A stretch of DNA of 46,160 bases from an uncultured Bacteroidales bacterium. GTDB lineage: Bacteria > Bacteroidota > Bacteroidia > Bacteroidales > FEN-979. Each line of letters starts with the position of its first letter. Within the stretch, counting starts at the first letter, position 1. The notes under the pieces were generated by a model that worked only from the letters and a program-made list of their open reading frames with translations, made no database searches and was not told where the DNA came from. This document shows, piece after piece, positions 26,167-35,091 of this stretch. The position numbers and the translations under genes are program-made. Location of the stretch: positions 1 through 46,160 of the forward strand of contig CAJAUM010000101.1 in NCBI GenBank assembly GCA_903945175.1, in the 5' to 3' direction.

Positions 26167-26640
26167 CTAATAGGGAATCTTATCAGCCTTCTCCTTCCAC
26201 TCTGCAAAGAGCTCCGTGGCTTTTGGGTCACTGATTTGGTGAAAGCCGATTTTCCTGTGTTCCGGCAGCAGGGTTAGTTCTTCATAGATGTGATTGTCTT
26301 TAAATCCTATCCTGTCAGCCTCATGGCGTGTTGAACAAAAGTAAACCGCTTTGATATTGGCCCAATAGATTGCGGAAAGGCACATGGGACAAGGCTCGCA
26401 GGTAGTATATAAAACTGCACCGCCAAGATCGAAATTATTGATGCGTTTGCATGCGTCACGAATTGCGACGATTTCGGCATGGGCGGTCGGATCATTTTCT
26501 GAGCTTACCCGGTTTCCACCTTTACCTACGATTTTACCATCCATCACCACCACGGCGCCAAATGGCCCGCCAACATTGTTTCTTACCGATAAAAATGCCT
26601 CTTTGAAGGCTTCACTCAAATAACTGTCAATAGATTCCAT
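26167..26640 (-). CDS. guaD: Guanine deaminase, CDA-fold
   Basis: The 157-residue protein belongs to the cytidine-deaminase-fold branch of guanine deaminases, like Bacillus GuaD. Zinc and catalytic residues are H54 and E56 (TAHAE) and C84 and C87 (PCPMC). Closely conserved segments are GGPFGAVVV, NDPTAHAEI, CEPCPMCLSAIYWA and the C-terminal KIPY, which resembles the KEY end that closes the active site in GuaD. It should hydrolyse guanine to xanthine plus ammonia in the cytoplasm. It diverges from ygfK across a 131-base region with promoters on both strands. Its product xanthine is a substrate candidate for the molybdenum hydroxylase encoded at 37324. Related tRNA adenosine deaminases are less likely given these matches. 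Confidence 0.9.
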   Translation of the reverse strand: MESIDSYLSEAFKEAFLSVRNNVGGPFGAVVVMDGKIVGKGGNRVSSENDPTAHAEIVAIRDACKRINNFDLGGAVLYTTCEPCPMCLSAIYWANIKAVYFCSTRHEADRIGFKDNHIYEELTLLPEHRKIGFHQISDPKATELFAEWKEKADKIPY

Positions 26641-26668
26641 ATAGGATTCCTGTTTATTTCAGGGGAGA

Positions 26669-26698
26669 CAAATTTAATCAAATTATCATTTTCACCAA
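26669..26698 (-). promoter_or_regulatory. Promoter for guaD and possibly the propeller cluster
   Basis: On the minus strand TAAATTTG (26669-26676) matches TAnnTTTG exactly, and a TTG lies at 26696-26698, 19 bases upstream. This is a complete sigma-ABfr-like promoter with the ATG 28 bases downstream. It divides the intergenic region with a plus-strand -7 box at 26728. Confidence 0.6.
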
Positions 26699-26727
26699 GG
26701 AAATGGTCATTTGTCAAGCTTTATCCA

Positions 26728-26735
26728 TAATTTTG
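26728..26735 (+). promoter_or_regulatory. -7 box for ygfK
   Basis: TAATTTTG matches TAnnTTTG and lies 37 bases upstream of the proposed TTG start of ygfK. TTTG at 26710-26713 could be the -33 element, but a 14-base spacer is short. It would overlap the guaD promoter region, allowing joint control. Confidence 0.42.
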
Positions 26736-26771
26736 GAGCTATCATGATCTTCAAATAAACATTCAGGAATA

Positions 26772-29700
26772 TTGTCTGGAAAATTTGTCCCAATCCCGCT
26801 AACGCAGCTGCTTGATCTGACACTCCAAGAGATCGGGGAGAATAGGTTCATGGGCATCCCGGGAAGTTTGTTTTATCATCCCCGGCCGCAGGATCCCTTC
26901 AGTTTCAAACGTTACGGCCGGTTATTGGAAACGCCCATCGGGGTTGCTTCCGGTCCGCATACCCAGCTTGCAGTTAACATCATTGCAGCCTGGCTGTGCG
27001 GAGCAAGGTATATTGAATTGAAAACCATTCAGACGCTCGATGAGCTGGATATCTCTAAGCCATGCATCGACATGCAGGATGAGGGGTATAACTGCGAATG
27101 GTCCCAGGAGCTTAAGGTGCATGAATCCTTCGATGAATACCTGAATGCATGGATTGTTATTCATATCCTTCGCAGGGAATTGGGTTTCCCCGGCCCCATC
27201 GGAACATTGTTTAACATGAGCGTTGGATATAACCTCCAGGGAATCCTGAATGACAATGTTCAATGGTTTTTACACCGCATGCAGGACTGCACCGCTGAAT
27301 TAAATCTAGCGAAAAGCCTGATCCGGGATATCTATCCTGAAATAGATCAGATCGACATTCCGGTTTGCATATCCGATCACATCACCCTTAGTACCATGCA
27401 TGGTTGTCCCCCTGAGGAGATCGAAAAAATTGGTCTTTATCTGATCAGGGAAAAGAGACTTCATACCACGATCAAACTCAATCCAACTTTGCTTGGATCG
27501 GAGGCACTGCGCGGATTACTCAACACCACCCTGGGCTTTTCAACCGAAGTGCCCGATCTCGCGTTTGAGCATGATCTGAAGTACCCCGAAGCTTTGCGCA
27601 TGCTCGAATCACTGCGGAAAGCATCTGATGAAAAAGGTTTACAGTTTGGAGTTAAACTAACGAATACGCTTGAAAGCTTAAATAACAAAGAAATATTTTC
27701 CGCATCCGATAGCATGATGTATATGAGTGGCCGGGCGCTGCATCCCATCAGCGTATGGCTGGCAAGGAGACTCCGGAATGACATGGATGGGGGTCCTGAT
27801 ATCTCTTTCTCAGCCGGGGTGGATTGTTTCAATGTGGCCGATGTGCTGGCTTGCGGAATGAAGCCGGTAACCGTATGCAGTGATTTACTGAAACCTGGCG
27901 GATATGGGAGGTTACACCAGTATATTGACCATCTCCGTGTCGAATTTGACGGAAAACAGGCCGAAAACATCAACGATTATGTTTTGGCAATGGCGGAAAC
28001 GTATGGCAAGGAGAGTCATGTAAAGGCAAGCCCCATGTCACAGGAGGGGGCCATACAGCATCAGTCGATTGATCAGGCAGCCAGGTTCAATCTGAACAAA
28101 TACGCAGACCGGGTGGCTGATAATCCGGCGTATCATAAGCATGCGTTGTCTGATTCATCCATCAAGACTTCCAGGGAACTTGGCTGGTTTGACTGCATCC
28201 ATGCGCCTTGCTCGGATACCTGTCCCACGAACCAGGATATCCCTGAATATATGCATCACACCGCGCAGGGCGATATTGCGGCAGCTTTTGAAACCATTTT
28301 CCGGACCAACCCGTTCCCATCCGTGACCGGCATGGTGTGCGACCATTTGTGCCAGTTGAAATGCACCCGGATCAACTATGATGAGGCGCTGCATATACGG
28401 GAAATCAAGCGGTTTGTGGCCGAAAACGAAAATGAAAGGATCTTACCGCTGCACCCCTCTCCCACAGGGGGAGCCGGGGGAGAGGGCCTTCCAAGGGTTG
28501 CCATCATTGGCGCTGGTCCGGCCGGATTGTCTTGTGGCTGGTTCCTTCGCAAGGCTGGCTGTGATGTTGATATTTTCGAGCAGAAGGATTTGGCCGGGGG
28601 GATGGTTTCCGCCGCCATACCGTCGTTCCGGCTTCCCTCGCAAGCCATTGAATCAGATATTCAACGCATCCTGGCCTCTGGCGTACATCTGCTGGATAAT
28701 CATCTGATTGATCATGAACGGTTTGCGACGCTTCAGCGTGATTACGATGTCATTTTTCTGGCTGCCGGTGCTCAACGATCTGTGAAATTACAGATTGAAG
28801 GAATTGAATCAGCCGGAGTGATTGATCCATTGGATTTCCTCTTTGATGTGAGAAAGAAGAGGCCAACCATGCTAGGCAAACAGGTGGTTATCATTGGCGG
28901 TGGGAATACCGCCATGGATGCCGCACGCACTGCCTTCCGGCTCGTTGGAAGCGAGGGGCGCGTAACCATCGTTTACCGCCGTACCATCAAAGAGATGCCG
29001 GCTGACCATGGTGAGATAGAGGCGGTGCGAAACGAAGGAATTAACATCATAGAACTGGCCAATCCCGTGCGTGTTCAATCGGTTGATGGTCGCGTTACAG
29101 GCGTGGTATGTTCACGCAACGTGCTGGTCATGAAGGAAAAAGATGGCCGGCCGGCTCCGGTTGCGATTCCGGGTTCTGAATTTGAGATTCACTGCGACAC
29201 CATCATTCCGGCCATTGGCCAGGAGTTGGCCGTTGATTTCCTTGATCGGGATCAGCTCAGGACCACCCCGGGGAGTTACAAGACACGCATTCCCAAACTG
29301 TACCTTGGCGGCGATGCCCTCCGTGGCGCATCTACGGCCATCAACGCCATTGGTGACGGGCGAAAGGCGGCGGTTGAGATTTTAGCTGAATTTTCGGTAA
29401 TGGGATTGGAGATTTCCAGTATCATCGATCCGCCCAGAGGATCGGACAGCCCTAAAATCAATGAATCCGGTATGCAGGTTCTGATGCACCGCAAAGCCGT
29501 CAGGGAATATGGATTTTATCCAAAAGAGACCGCGTTGGATCAGCGACAAAATTTCAACCTGGTAATCTCCTCTTTGTCTCATGAGCAGGCCCGGAAAGAG
29601 GCCTCACGGTGCCTGCAATGTGATGTTGTCTGCAATGTTTGTGTTTCGGTTTGTCCCAATTTGGCTAATTTCGGATATCGGATTGAACCGGTCCGTTATT

Positions 29701-30179
29701 CACTGGAGAAGGCGGTTTTAAAGGAGGATGGCAGCATTGCTTTCGAACCGGATAAGATTTTCAGGATTGACCAACAATTTCAGATACTGAACATCCGTGA
29801 TCTCTGCAATGAATGTGGCAATTGCACTACATTCTGTCCCAGCAGCGGCCGGCCATTTGCCGATAAACCTGGAATCCATCTTTCAATCAAATCACTGAAC
29901 AAGGAGGAAAATGGCTTTTTCCTGAGCAGGCTTCCTGAAAAATCGGTGCTGATATGCAAGGAAAAGGAGAATGTCAGAACCCTGAGTTTAATGGATGGAC
30001 ATTATGTTTACGAAACAGACCAGGTCAAAGCGACCATCAATAATGATAATTTTGCCCTGCTGGATGTGAAATTTCTAACACCCTGTATTAAAGAGGTTCA
30101 TTTTGAATTTGCCGCCGAGATGAGCATTATAATGAGAGGGGCAATGCAAATTAATCTGTTTGAAGCAAAAAAGAGGTGA
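26772..30179 (+). CDS. ygfK: YgfK-type oxidoreductase (SDMH marker, 'selenate reductase' subunit)
   Basis: The 1135-residue protein matches YgfK. Residues 1-440 form a dihydroorotate-dehydrogenase-like barrel beginning FVPIPLTQLLDL and including GVASGPHTQ and STMHGCPPEEIE. A GltD-like Cys region occurs at about 476-530 (CIHAPCSDTCPTNQDIP). An FAD Rossmann fold GAGPAG follows near residue 577, and an NAD(P) Rossmann fold GGGNTA near 706. C-terminal Fe-S motifs are CLQCDVVCNVCVSVCPN and CNECGNCTTFCPS. YgfK is tied to purine catabolism and selenium-dependent hydroxylases. No in-frame ATG precedes the TTG at 26772, and MSGKFVPIP fits the family N-terminus, so TTG is chosen. A proline/glycine insert at residues about 560-573 comes from a palindromic repeat. 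Confidence 0.9.
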   Translation: MSGKFVPIPLTQLLDLTLQEIGENRFMGIPGSLFYHPRPQDPFSFKRYGRLLETPIGVASGPHTQLAVNIIAAWLCGARYIELKTIQTLDELDISKPCIDMQDEGYNCEWSQELKVHESFDEYLNAWIVIHILRRELGFPGPIGTLFNMSVGYNLQGILNDNVQWFLHRMQDCTAELNLAKSLIRDIYPEIDQIDIPVCISDHITLSTMHGCPPEEIEKIGLYLIREKRLHTTIKLNPTLLGSEALRGLLNTTLGFSTEVPDLAFEHDLKYPEALRMLESLRKASDEKGLQFGVKLTNTLESLNNKEIFSASDSMMYMSGRALHPISVWLARRLRNDMDGGPDISFSAGVDCFNVADVLACGMKPVTVCSDLLKPGGYGRLHQYIDHLRVEFDGKQAENINDYVLAMAETYGKESHVKASPMSQEGAIQHQSIDQAARFNLNKYADRVADNPAYHKHALSDSSIKTSRELGWFDCIHAPCSDTCPTNQDIPEYMHHTAQGDIAAAFETIFRTNPFPSVTGMVCDHLCQLKCTRINYDEALHIREIKRFVAENENERILPLHPSPTGGAGGEGLPRVAIIGAGPAGLSCGWFLRKAGCDVDIFEQKDLAGGMVSAAIPSFRLPSQAIESDIQRILASGVHLLDNHLIDHERFATLQRDYDVIFLAAGAQRSVKLQIEGIESAGVIDPLDFLFDVRKKRPTMLGKQVVIIGGGNTAMDAARTAFRLVGSEGRVTIVYRRTIKEMPADHGEIEAVRNEGINIIELANPVRVQSVDGRVTGVVCSRNVLVMKEKDGRPAPVAIPGSEFEIHCDTIIPAIGQELAVDFLDRDQLRTTPGSYKTRIPKLYLGGDALRGASTAINAIGDGRKAAVEILAEFSVMGLEISSIIDPPRGSDSPKINESGMQVLMHRKAVREYGFYPKETALDQRQNFNLVISSLSHEQARKEASRCLQCDVVCNVCVSVCPNLANFGYRIEPVRYSLEKAVLKEDGSIAFEPDKIFRIDQQFQILNIRDLCNECGNCTTFCPSSGRPFADKPGIHLSIKSLNKEENGFFLSRLPEKSVLICKEKENVRTLSLMDGHYVYETDQVKATINNDNFALLDVKFLTPCIKEVHFEFAAEMSIIMRGAMQINLFEAKKR
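28455..28486. repeat. Inverted repeat inserted in frame in ygfK
   Basis: CCCTCTCCC (28455-28463) is the exact reverse complement of GGGAGAGGG (28478-28486), with a 14-base G-rich loop. It is read in frame as PSPTGGAGGEG, a low-complexity stretch lying just before the FAD Rossmann fold. The strand composition (C-rich then G-rich) differs from the surrounding gene, which is how short dispersed palindromes of Bacteroidota appear. Confidence 0.75.
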
Positions 30180-30185
30180 CACGGA

Positions 30186-30201
30186 ACGCGTGACGCGTGA
30201 C
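30186..30201. repeat. Tandem heptanucleotide (ACGCGTG, 2 copies)
   Basis: ACGCGTG is repeated at 30186-30192 and 30193-30199 and followed by AC, between the ygfK stop and the next ATG at 30238. The A-rich tract following it may act as a leader for translation. Confidence 0.7.
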
Positions 30202-30237
30202 AAAAAAATCAAAAAACAAAAATTGAAAATTAAATTT

Positions 30238-31710
30238 ATGATCCCAATAATCACCCAAATCACCGACCCTGCCGTATTAGAAAAGGCCATCCGCCATTAC
30301 CGCGAAAAGGGGATTATCCTGCCAACTTTTGCACAGATGCAAAACCCGGAACTGATCCCCGGTTCCATCAAGGATAAACTAAAAAACATAGGATTGTGGG
30401 ATTTGCATCCCCTGAATTTATTTCGGATAACATGGAAAAATGAGCCTAAAGCAGCTGGCGGATTGTATGGAGCGCCAAATTTCATCGAACTTCCAAAGAT
30501 ACTGACCGGCATCGATGCCCGGATCATCGTGATGCTGGGCAAATGGTTCCCGACGGGAGCACATAAAGTTGGCGCGGCGTATGGATGCCTGGCCCCGCGC
30601 ATCATCACAGGCGGTTTTGACCCGACCTGGCACAAGGCCGTATGGCCATCAACCGGAAATTATTGCCGTGGCGGCGCCTTCGATTCTTATCTCATGGATG
30701 TGACCGCCGTGGCCATCCTCCCCGAGGAGATGAGCCGCGAACGATTCGCCTGGCTTGAGGAGATCGGCGCCGAGGTGATCGCCACTCCCGGATGCGAGTC
30801 GAATGTGAAGGAGATTTACGATAAATGCTGGGAGATCAAGCGTACCCGGAAGGACTGCATGATCTTCAACCAGTTTGAGGAGTTCGGCAACTCCTGCTGG
30901 CATTATGAAGTCACCGGCAATGCCATCGAGGAAGTTTTGAAATTGGTTGCAGGAAAAGATGCTCCTCTGGCGGCCTATATTTCAGCCACCGGATCGGCCG
31001 GAACCATTGCGGCGGGCGATTATCTGCGTACAAAGTATCCTCACCTGAAGGTGGTGGCTTCTGAGGCGCTTCAATGCCCAACGCTTTTGCAGAATGGGTT
31101 CGGCGGCCACCGCATCGAAGGCATCGGCGACAAACATGTTCCGTGGATTCACAATGTCAGGAATACCGATGTGGTAACAGCCATTGATGACGAGGATTGC
31201 ATGCGTCTGCTCAGACTGTTCAACGAAAAGGAGGGCCATGCATACCTAGCGGCCAACGGCGTTGACAGATCATTGCTTTCTGCACTCGGAGCCATCGGCA
31301 TTTCGGGAATCGGAAATGTGCTTTCAGCTATTAAGACCGCCAAACATTTTGATTTCACCGGCGAAGATGTGATGGTAACCATCGCCACCGATTCGGCCGA
31401 AATGTACGGCTCACGGCTTGAAGAGCTCACCGCCGAACGTGGCAGTTACTCCCTGATGCAGGCGGCGCGTGACCATGAGAAATGTATGCTCGGCACGGCC
31501 CCGTCGACCATGAAGGAACTCGGATATCCCGACAGGAAAGCCATACACAACCTGAAGTACTTCACCTGGATCGAGCAGCAGGGCAAGGATGTAGAGGATC
31601 TGCGCCAGCTATGGGATGACCGGCAAATATGGCCCCGGATATTCAGCCAGCCTGCCCGCTGGGACGAGCTGATCACTGAATTTAATGAGCGCACAGGACT
31701 TTTGAAATAA
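30238..31710 (+). CDS. Fold-type II PLP-dependent enzyme (cysteine synthase/tryptophan synthase beta-like)
   Basis: The 490-residue enzyme starts at MIPIITQITD (ATG 30238-30240); the extended frame from 30160 is a Lys-rich read-through of intergenic DNA. PLP lysine is K110 in the segment GAHKVGAA. The cofactor and substrate loop is STGNYCRGGA (138-147), and ISATGSAGTIAAGDYL binds the phosphate. Length is greater than cysteine synthase (about 310) and closer to TrpB or diaminopropionate lyase-like enzymes, but it does not resemble YgeX. It directly follows ygfK and is probably co-transcribed, so I infer a step in breakdown of a purine-derived amino acid. Exact reaction unknown. Confidence 0.78.
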   Translation: MIPIITQITDPAVLEKAIRHYREKGIILPTFAQMQNPELIPGSIKDKLKNIGLWDLHPLNLFRITWKNEPKAAGGLYGAPNFIELPKILTGIDARIIVMLGKWFPTGAHKVGAAYGCLAPRIITGGFDPTWHKAVWPSTGNYCRGGAFDSYLMDVTAVAILPEEMSRERFAWLEEIGAEVIATPGCESNVKEIYDKCWEIKRTRKDCMIFNQFEEFGNSCWHYEVTGNAIEEVLKLVAGKDAPLAAYISATGSAGTIAAGDYLRTKYPHLKVVASEALQCPTLLQNGFGGHRIEGIGDKHVPWIHNVRNTDVVTAIDDEDCMRLLRLFNEKEGHAYLAANGVDRSLLSALGAIGISGIGNVLSAIKTAKHFDFTGEDVMVTIATDSAEMYGSRLEELTAERGSYSLMQAARDHEKCMLGTAPSTMKELGYPDRKAIHNLKYFTWIEQQGKDVEDLRQLWDDRQIWPRIFSQPARWDELITEFNERTGLLK

Positions 31711-31731
31711 CTACTGTAAATCAACTAAAAC

Positions 31732-33663
31732 ATGAGATTAAAAATTTTACTGACAATTTTACTGATTTGGGGTTCTGCAATAACTGCATCAGCCTGGGTA
31801 TACCCCGAGCACCGGGAAATCATGATGGCCGCCATCAAAAAACTTGATCCCAACCGGCGGGCCATCCTCGATCAGCTCTGGGCCTCTGCAAGGAAGGGTC
31901 ACGAGATGCGTCTTTGTGAATCGGTAATTGAACCAGGCCAGGGCGTTAAACCCCAGTGTCTCGATTATGCCGCCTGGACCGGAATTGCAGCCGACCACTC
32001 CGTATCCGCTCAGGATATGACCAATATTGTTCTCAAATCGACATGGATCCTGAAAGTAGCAGATATTACTGCTCAGTTGAAAGTCGGCCTTGATAAATCG
32101 GAGAAACGCAGTTCGCGTATCAGTGCAGTAAGGATTTCGGATATAAAATTGCTTCGCGCCGATCCGGAGTACGTTTCCAGGGCCGGGAAAAATAACGGGC
32201 ATTTCCTGCTGGTTCTTCCGGCTGTGAATACCACATCTGCAGACTATTTTTCGTTGTGTTACAAGGAAGGAACAGAGATGAATACTGTTGGAACCTATAC
32301 ATGGTATCATCAAAGCGCACTGTCGAAGGCTGCCCGCCTGAACTCAAAGGATCTTACACCCGAACAGCGGTCGGCGCTTGCCCTCTCGGCCCTGGCCGAT
32401 GAAGCATTCGCAGCTCATTTTTTAGAGGATAGTTTTACATCGGGACATGTGATGGGAATCTGGGGGGATGCTGCAAAACGCAAGGGAACACATGATTATT
32501 ACAATGAAGAGGGCGTGGATATAAATTCCTGGGAAGGGAAACAAATGGTATTGATGGGCGATGCCACAATGCGGAAAGAGGATGTGGGATGGACATCAGA
32601 TGCTGTTCTGAAGAGTCTGGAACAGATGCTGGATGCGGTAAGCGGTGCGATCAGGTTTGATCCTGCCTTCCTTCAGGAAGATCATTCTCCGGCGACTCCT
32701 GATACATTCAACGTGAGCAAAGCCATGGTGATGCCACTGCGCCCGATTGATGATAAAGTGAGGATTTTATGTGACACCGTGTTGATGGAATTTCCAATTC
32801 CGGGTTTGACTGCCGGGATGGGACAATTCCCAAGATTCCGGGCTGAAATGGGTCCCTTTGCCGGAGTTAGCGGCGCAGCCAACCTCAATTATCTGGATGG
32901 TGGATTTTTCGACTATCAAAAGGGTTACGGCGTCACTGCCGGATTGGAACTTGGCCTGCGTGTAGGATTGGGAATGGAAGGCGTATTGAACGAAGCAGGC
33001 GATGGACTGGTCTTCCTCGATTTGGGCGGCCGTATTGATTTAAGCTCCAGCCAGGCTTATGATGGTTCCCATGACAATCCTGATTTAAAAGGATATGGTT
33101 CAATGATTTCAGCCATTCCATCCCGTTTCGCTGTTACTGTCCGCTTCAGATTACCCTTCTTTCTGATCCCTGGCGACCTGGTGATTTTAGCCCCTGTTTT
33201 GGCGCTGGTATCTCCGAATTCCATGCAACGCATTGTCACAACTGCGGCAAATGGAGGTTTGATCCCCTGGCAAACGGGTTTGCCTACTCCCATCGGAAGA
33301 TTCCAGTTCGTGTTGGGAAGGGAGGTTGCAATCAGTATGTATGGCGTGGGAAAAAAATCAGATACTTACTCGGTATTTCCGCCGGATAATGTATATGGGC
33401 TCGGGGCTTATTACAAACTGAATACCACCAGGTTTGAATTCCCGATCGTGGAATACCGCCCTTTCCGAACCTATTCTTCACGACAGACAGGGAGTCTTCT
33501 TTTTCAATTACATGCCGGTTTTGATGTGCCGGGCAAACGGACAGAAGCCACAGAGGGCCAGGACCTTTTTGCTATGCCGTTACCGGCAACCCGAATCATC
33601 TGGTATGCAGGGATCCGGCTTGTTTTCGACTACCGCTATTATTTTTCAGGAACAAAGAGGTAA
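31732..33663 (+). CDS. Secreted PLC/P1-nuclease-like zinc hydrolase with C-terminal beta domain
   Basis: The 643-residue protein has a signal peptide that should be cut at ASA/W22, leaving Trp22 as the new N-terminus. H27 follows at the spacing seen for Trp1 and His6 of P1 nuclease. H229-x3-D233-x5-H239 (AHFLEDSFTSGH) keeps the spacing of the family motif HYxGDxxxPxH, with Glu for Gly and Gly-His at the end. The LDYAAWTGIAADH region may supply the Asp and His at the second zinc. The C-terminal half (about 330-643) is beta-rich with amphipathic strands, and ends in VFDYRYYFSGTKR, which might be a membrane barrel. It may hydrolyse RNA/DNA or phospholipid outside the cell. Its place in a purine operon favours nucleic acid. 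Confidence 0.72.
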   Translation: MRLKILLTILLIWGSAITASAWVYPEHREIMMAAIKKLDPNRRAILDQLWASARKGHEMRLCESVIEPGQGVKPQCLDYAAWTGIAADHSVSAQDMTNIVLKSTWILKVADITAQLKVGLDKSEKRSSRISAVRISDIKLLRADPEYVSRAGKNNGHFLLVLPAVNTTSADYFSLCYKEGTEMNTVGTYTWYHQSALSKAARLNSKDLTPEQRSALALSALADEAFAAHFLEDSFTSGHVMGIWGDAAKRKGTHDYYNEEGVDINSWEGKQMVLMGDATMRKEDVGWTSDAVLKSLEQMLDAVSGAIRFDPAFLQEDHSPATPDTFNVSKAMVMPLRPIDDKVRILCDTVLMEFPIPGLTAGMGQFPRFRAEMGPFAGVSGAANLNYLDGGFFDYQKGYGVTAGLELGLRVGLGMEGVLNEAGDGLVFLDLGGRIDLSSSQAYDGSHDNPDLKGYGSMISAIPSRFAVTVRFRLPFFLIPGDLVILAPVLALVSPNSMQRIVTTAANGGLIPWQTGLPTPIGRFQFVLGREVAISMYGVGKKSDTYSVFPPDNVYGLGAYYKLNTTRFEFPIVEYRPFRTYSSRQTGSLLFQLHAGFDVPGKRTEATEGQDLFAMPLPATRIIWYAGIRLVFDYRYYFSGTKR

Positions 33664-33702
33664 ACGGCATAATGAATTGTTAAATTGTAAAACTAAAATA
33701 AG

Positions 33703-35043
33703 ATGAAAAAAGAGATCTCCTCATTATTATCGATTAGAGCAGCCAGGCAAATAGGCAGACTGCTGTTGTTTACAAGTTTATTGATATTTTGTGATAAATT
33801 ATATTCAGCACCGGCTTCTGACCCCTTTACCAATGGCAGTAAGGAGCGGAATATGATCGTGGTGATCAGCGACATTCATCTTGGTGCCGACCTGGCCTAT
33901 GCCGAAACCAACAAAAACCTTAAACCCCTCGCGCATCTTATCGGGCAGATTAGTATATCACCCAATGTTAAGGAACTTGTTATCGCCGGAGATCTGCTGG
34001 ATGAGTGGTTTGTCCCGGCAACAACCGATACGTATCAGGGAAAGGATCAGGCTGATTTTGTGAAGCGGATAGCGAACGCCAATAAGGAGGTGATTGACGC
34101 GATTAACCGGATTATCCGGGATGGAAAAATTTTAGTCACCTATGTTCCTGGAAACCACGACTTAACCATTGCTGCAGAAAATGTGGCCGCTATCCTTCCG
34201 GGCATACATCAATCCCGGGATAAGGAGCTGGGTTTGGGAACCTATTCCCCGGCAGACCATCCGGAAGTAGCAATTGAGCATGGTCATCGCTACAATTTCT
34301 TCTGTGCACCCGACCCGATTTCGAACCAGGATGTTGCGCCAGGGACCATCATGCCTCCCGGATACTTTTTTACAAGAATAGCAGCGCTTCATGTTGTGCA
34401 AAATTGCCGTACTCCGCACGATTCCATTCCACAAATCGTTAAAAACAATTCTGGCGATGAAAGCCAGGCGCTCCTGTTCGGATACTATGGACTTTGGAAA
34501 ACCACCTTAACGATGTTCCGAATAGAGAACAGGTTCGATGAAAAGATGATCGTGACAAAGGTGAATGGCTTCGCAGATTCATATTCCGTTAAAGATCTTT
34601 TGCCTTTTCAGCCATTGCCGGGAGGTTCGATCGATGTGAAACTTTACAAGGGAATTCAGGATTCATGGAACCAACGACAAAAAATCAACCATGTGGCGGT
34701 CAATATTCCTGTTGCTCAGGCGATGAGATATGTTGGCGATGCAGCTGAAACGGATAGGCAGTCGGAGTTACAATACTTTATGAACCCGAATTCCAACAAG
34801 AGGATCGTTGTTTTCGGCCATACCCATGTTGCGAAAATCAGTTCCTATGACAACCACAAAGGCCAAAAATCAATCTATGCGAACTCCGGAACATGGATAG
34901 ATCATAACCCAAAGCTGACAACCATGAATTTTGTCGTTATAACACCACAGAATGGAGATGCAGCTTCTCAAACCTATGTGAAACTGTACAATTTTGAAGG
35001 TGAGATTGTAACGGAAATGGATGAAAAATCAATACAATTTTAA
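33703..35043 (+). CDS. Periplasmic calcineurin-like metallophosphoesterase
   Basis: The 446-residue protein has an N-terminal hydrophobic segment (about 17-34, ending YSAPAS) that acts as a signal or anchor. Then come the classic metallophosphoesterase motifs: D57-x-H59 (ISDIHLGAD), GD near 97 (AGDLLDEW), GNHD at 150-153, H193/H195 in EHGHRY, and GHTH around 368-371. Overall length exceeds that of the core domain (about 250), with an insert between GNHD and GHTH. It could be a nucleotidase or lipid phosphatase such as LpxH-like. In this operon, a secreted nuclease-like protein precedes it, so dephosphorylation of nucleotides is an attractive guess but unproven. Confidence 0.82.
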   Translation: MKKEISSLLSIRAARQIGRLLLFTSLLIFCDKLYSAPASDPFTNGSKERNMIVVISDIHLGADLAYAETNKNLKPLAHLIGQISISPNVKELVIAGDLLDEWFVPATTDTYQGKDQADFVKRIANANKEVIDAINRIIRDGKILVTYVPGNHDLTIAAENVAAILPGIHQSRDKELGLGTYSPADHPEVAIEHGHRYNFFCAPDPISNQDVAPGTIMPPGYFFTRIAALHVVQNCRTPHDSIPQIVKNNSGDESQALLFGYYGLWKTTLTMFRIENRFDEKMIVTKVNGFADSYSVKDLLPFQPLPGGSIDVKLYKGIQDSWNQRQKINHVAVNIPVAQAMRYVGDAAETDRQSELQYFMNPNSNKRIVVFGHTHVAKISSYDNHKGQKSIYANSGTWIDHNPKLTTMNFVVITPQNGDAASQTYVKLYNFEGEIVTEMDEKSIQF

Positions 35044-35091
35044 CAGAAATTCTCAGATTTTTAACACGATGGCACAGAAATATTCCATTTT

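Noticed and set aside
26772-30179. Selenate reductase as the true function of YgfK
   Set aside because: The name comes from an old annotation. The neighbours guaD, xdhD and ssnA favour a role in purine catabolism.
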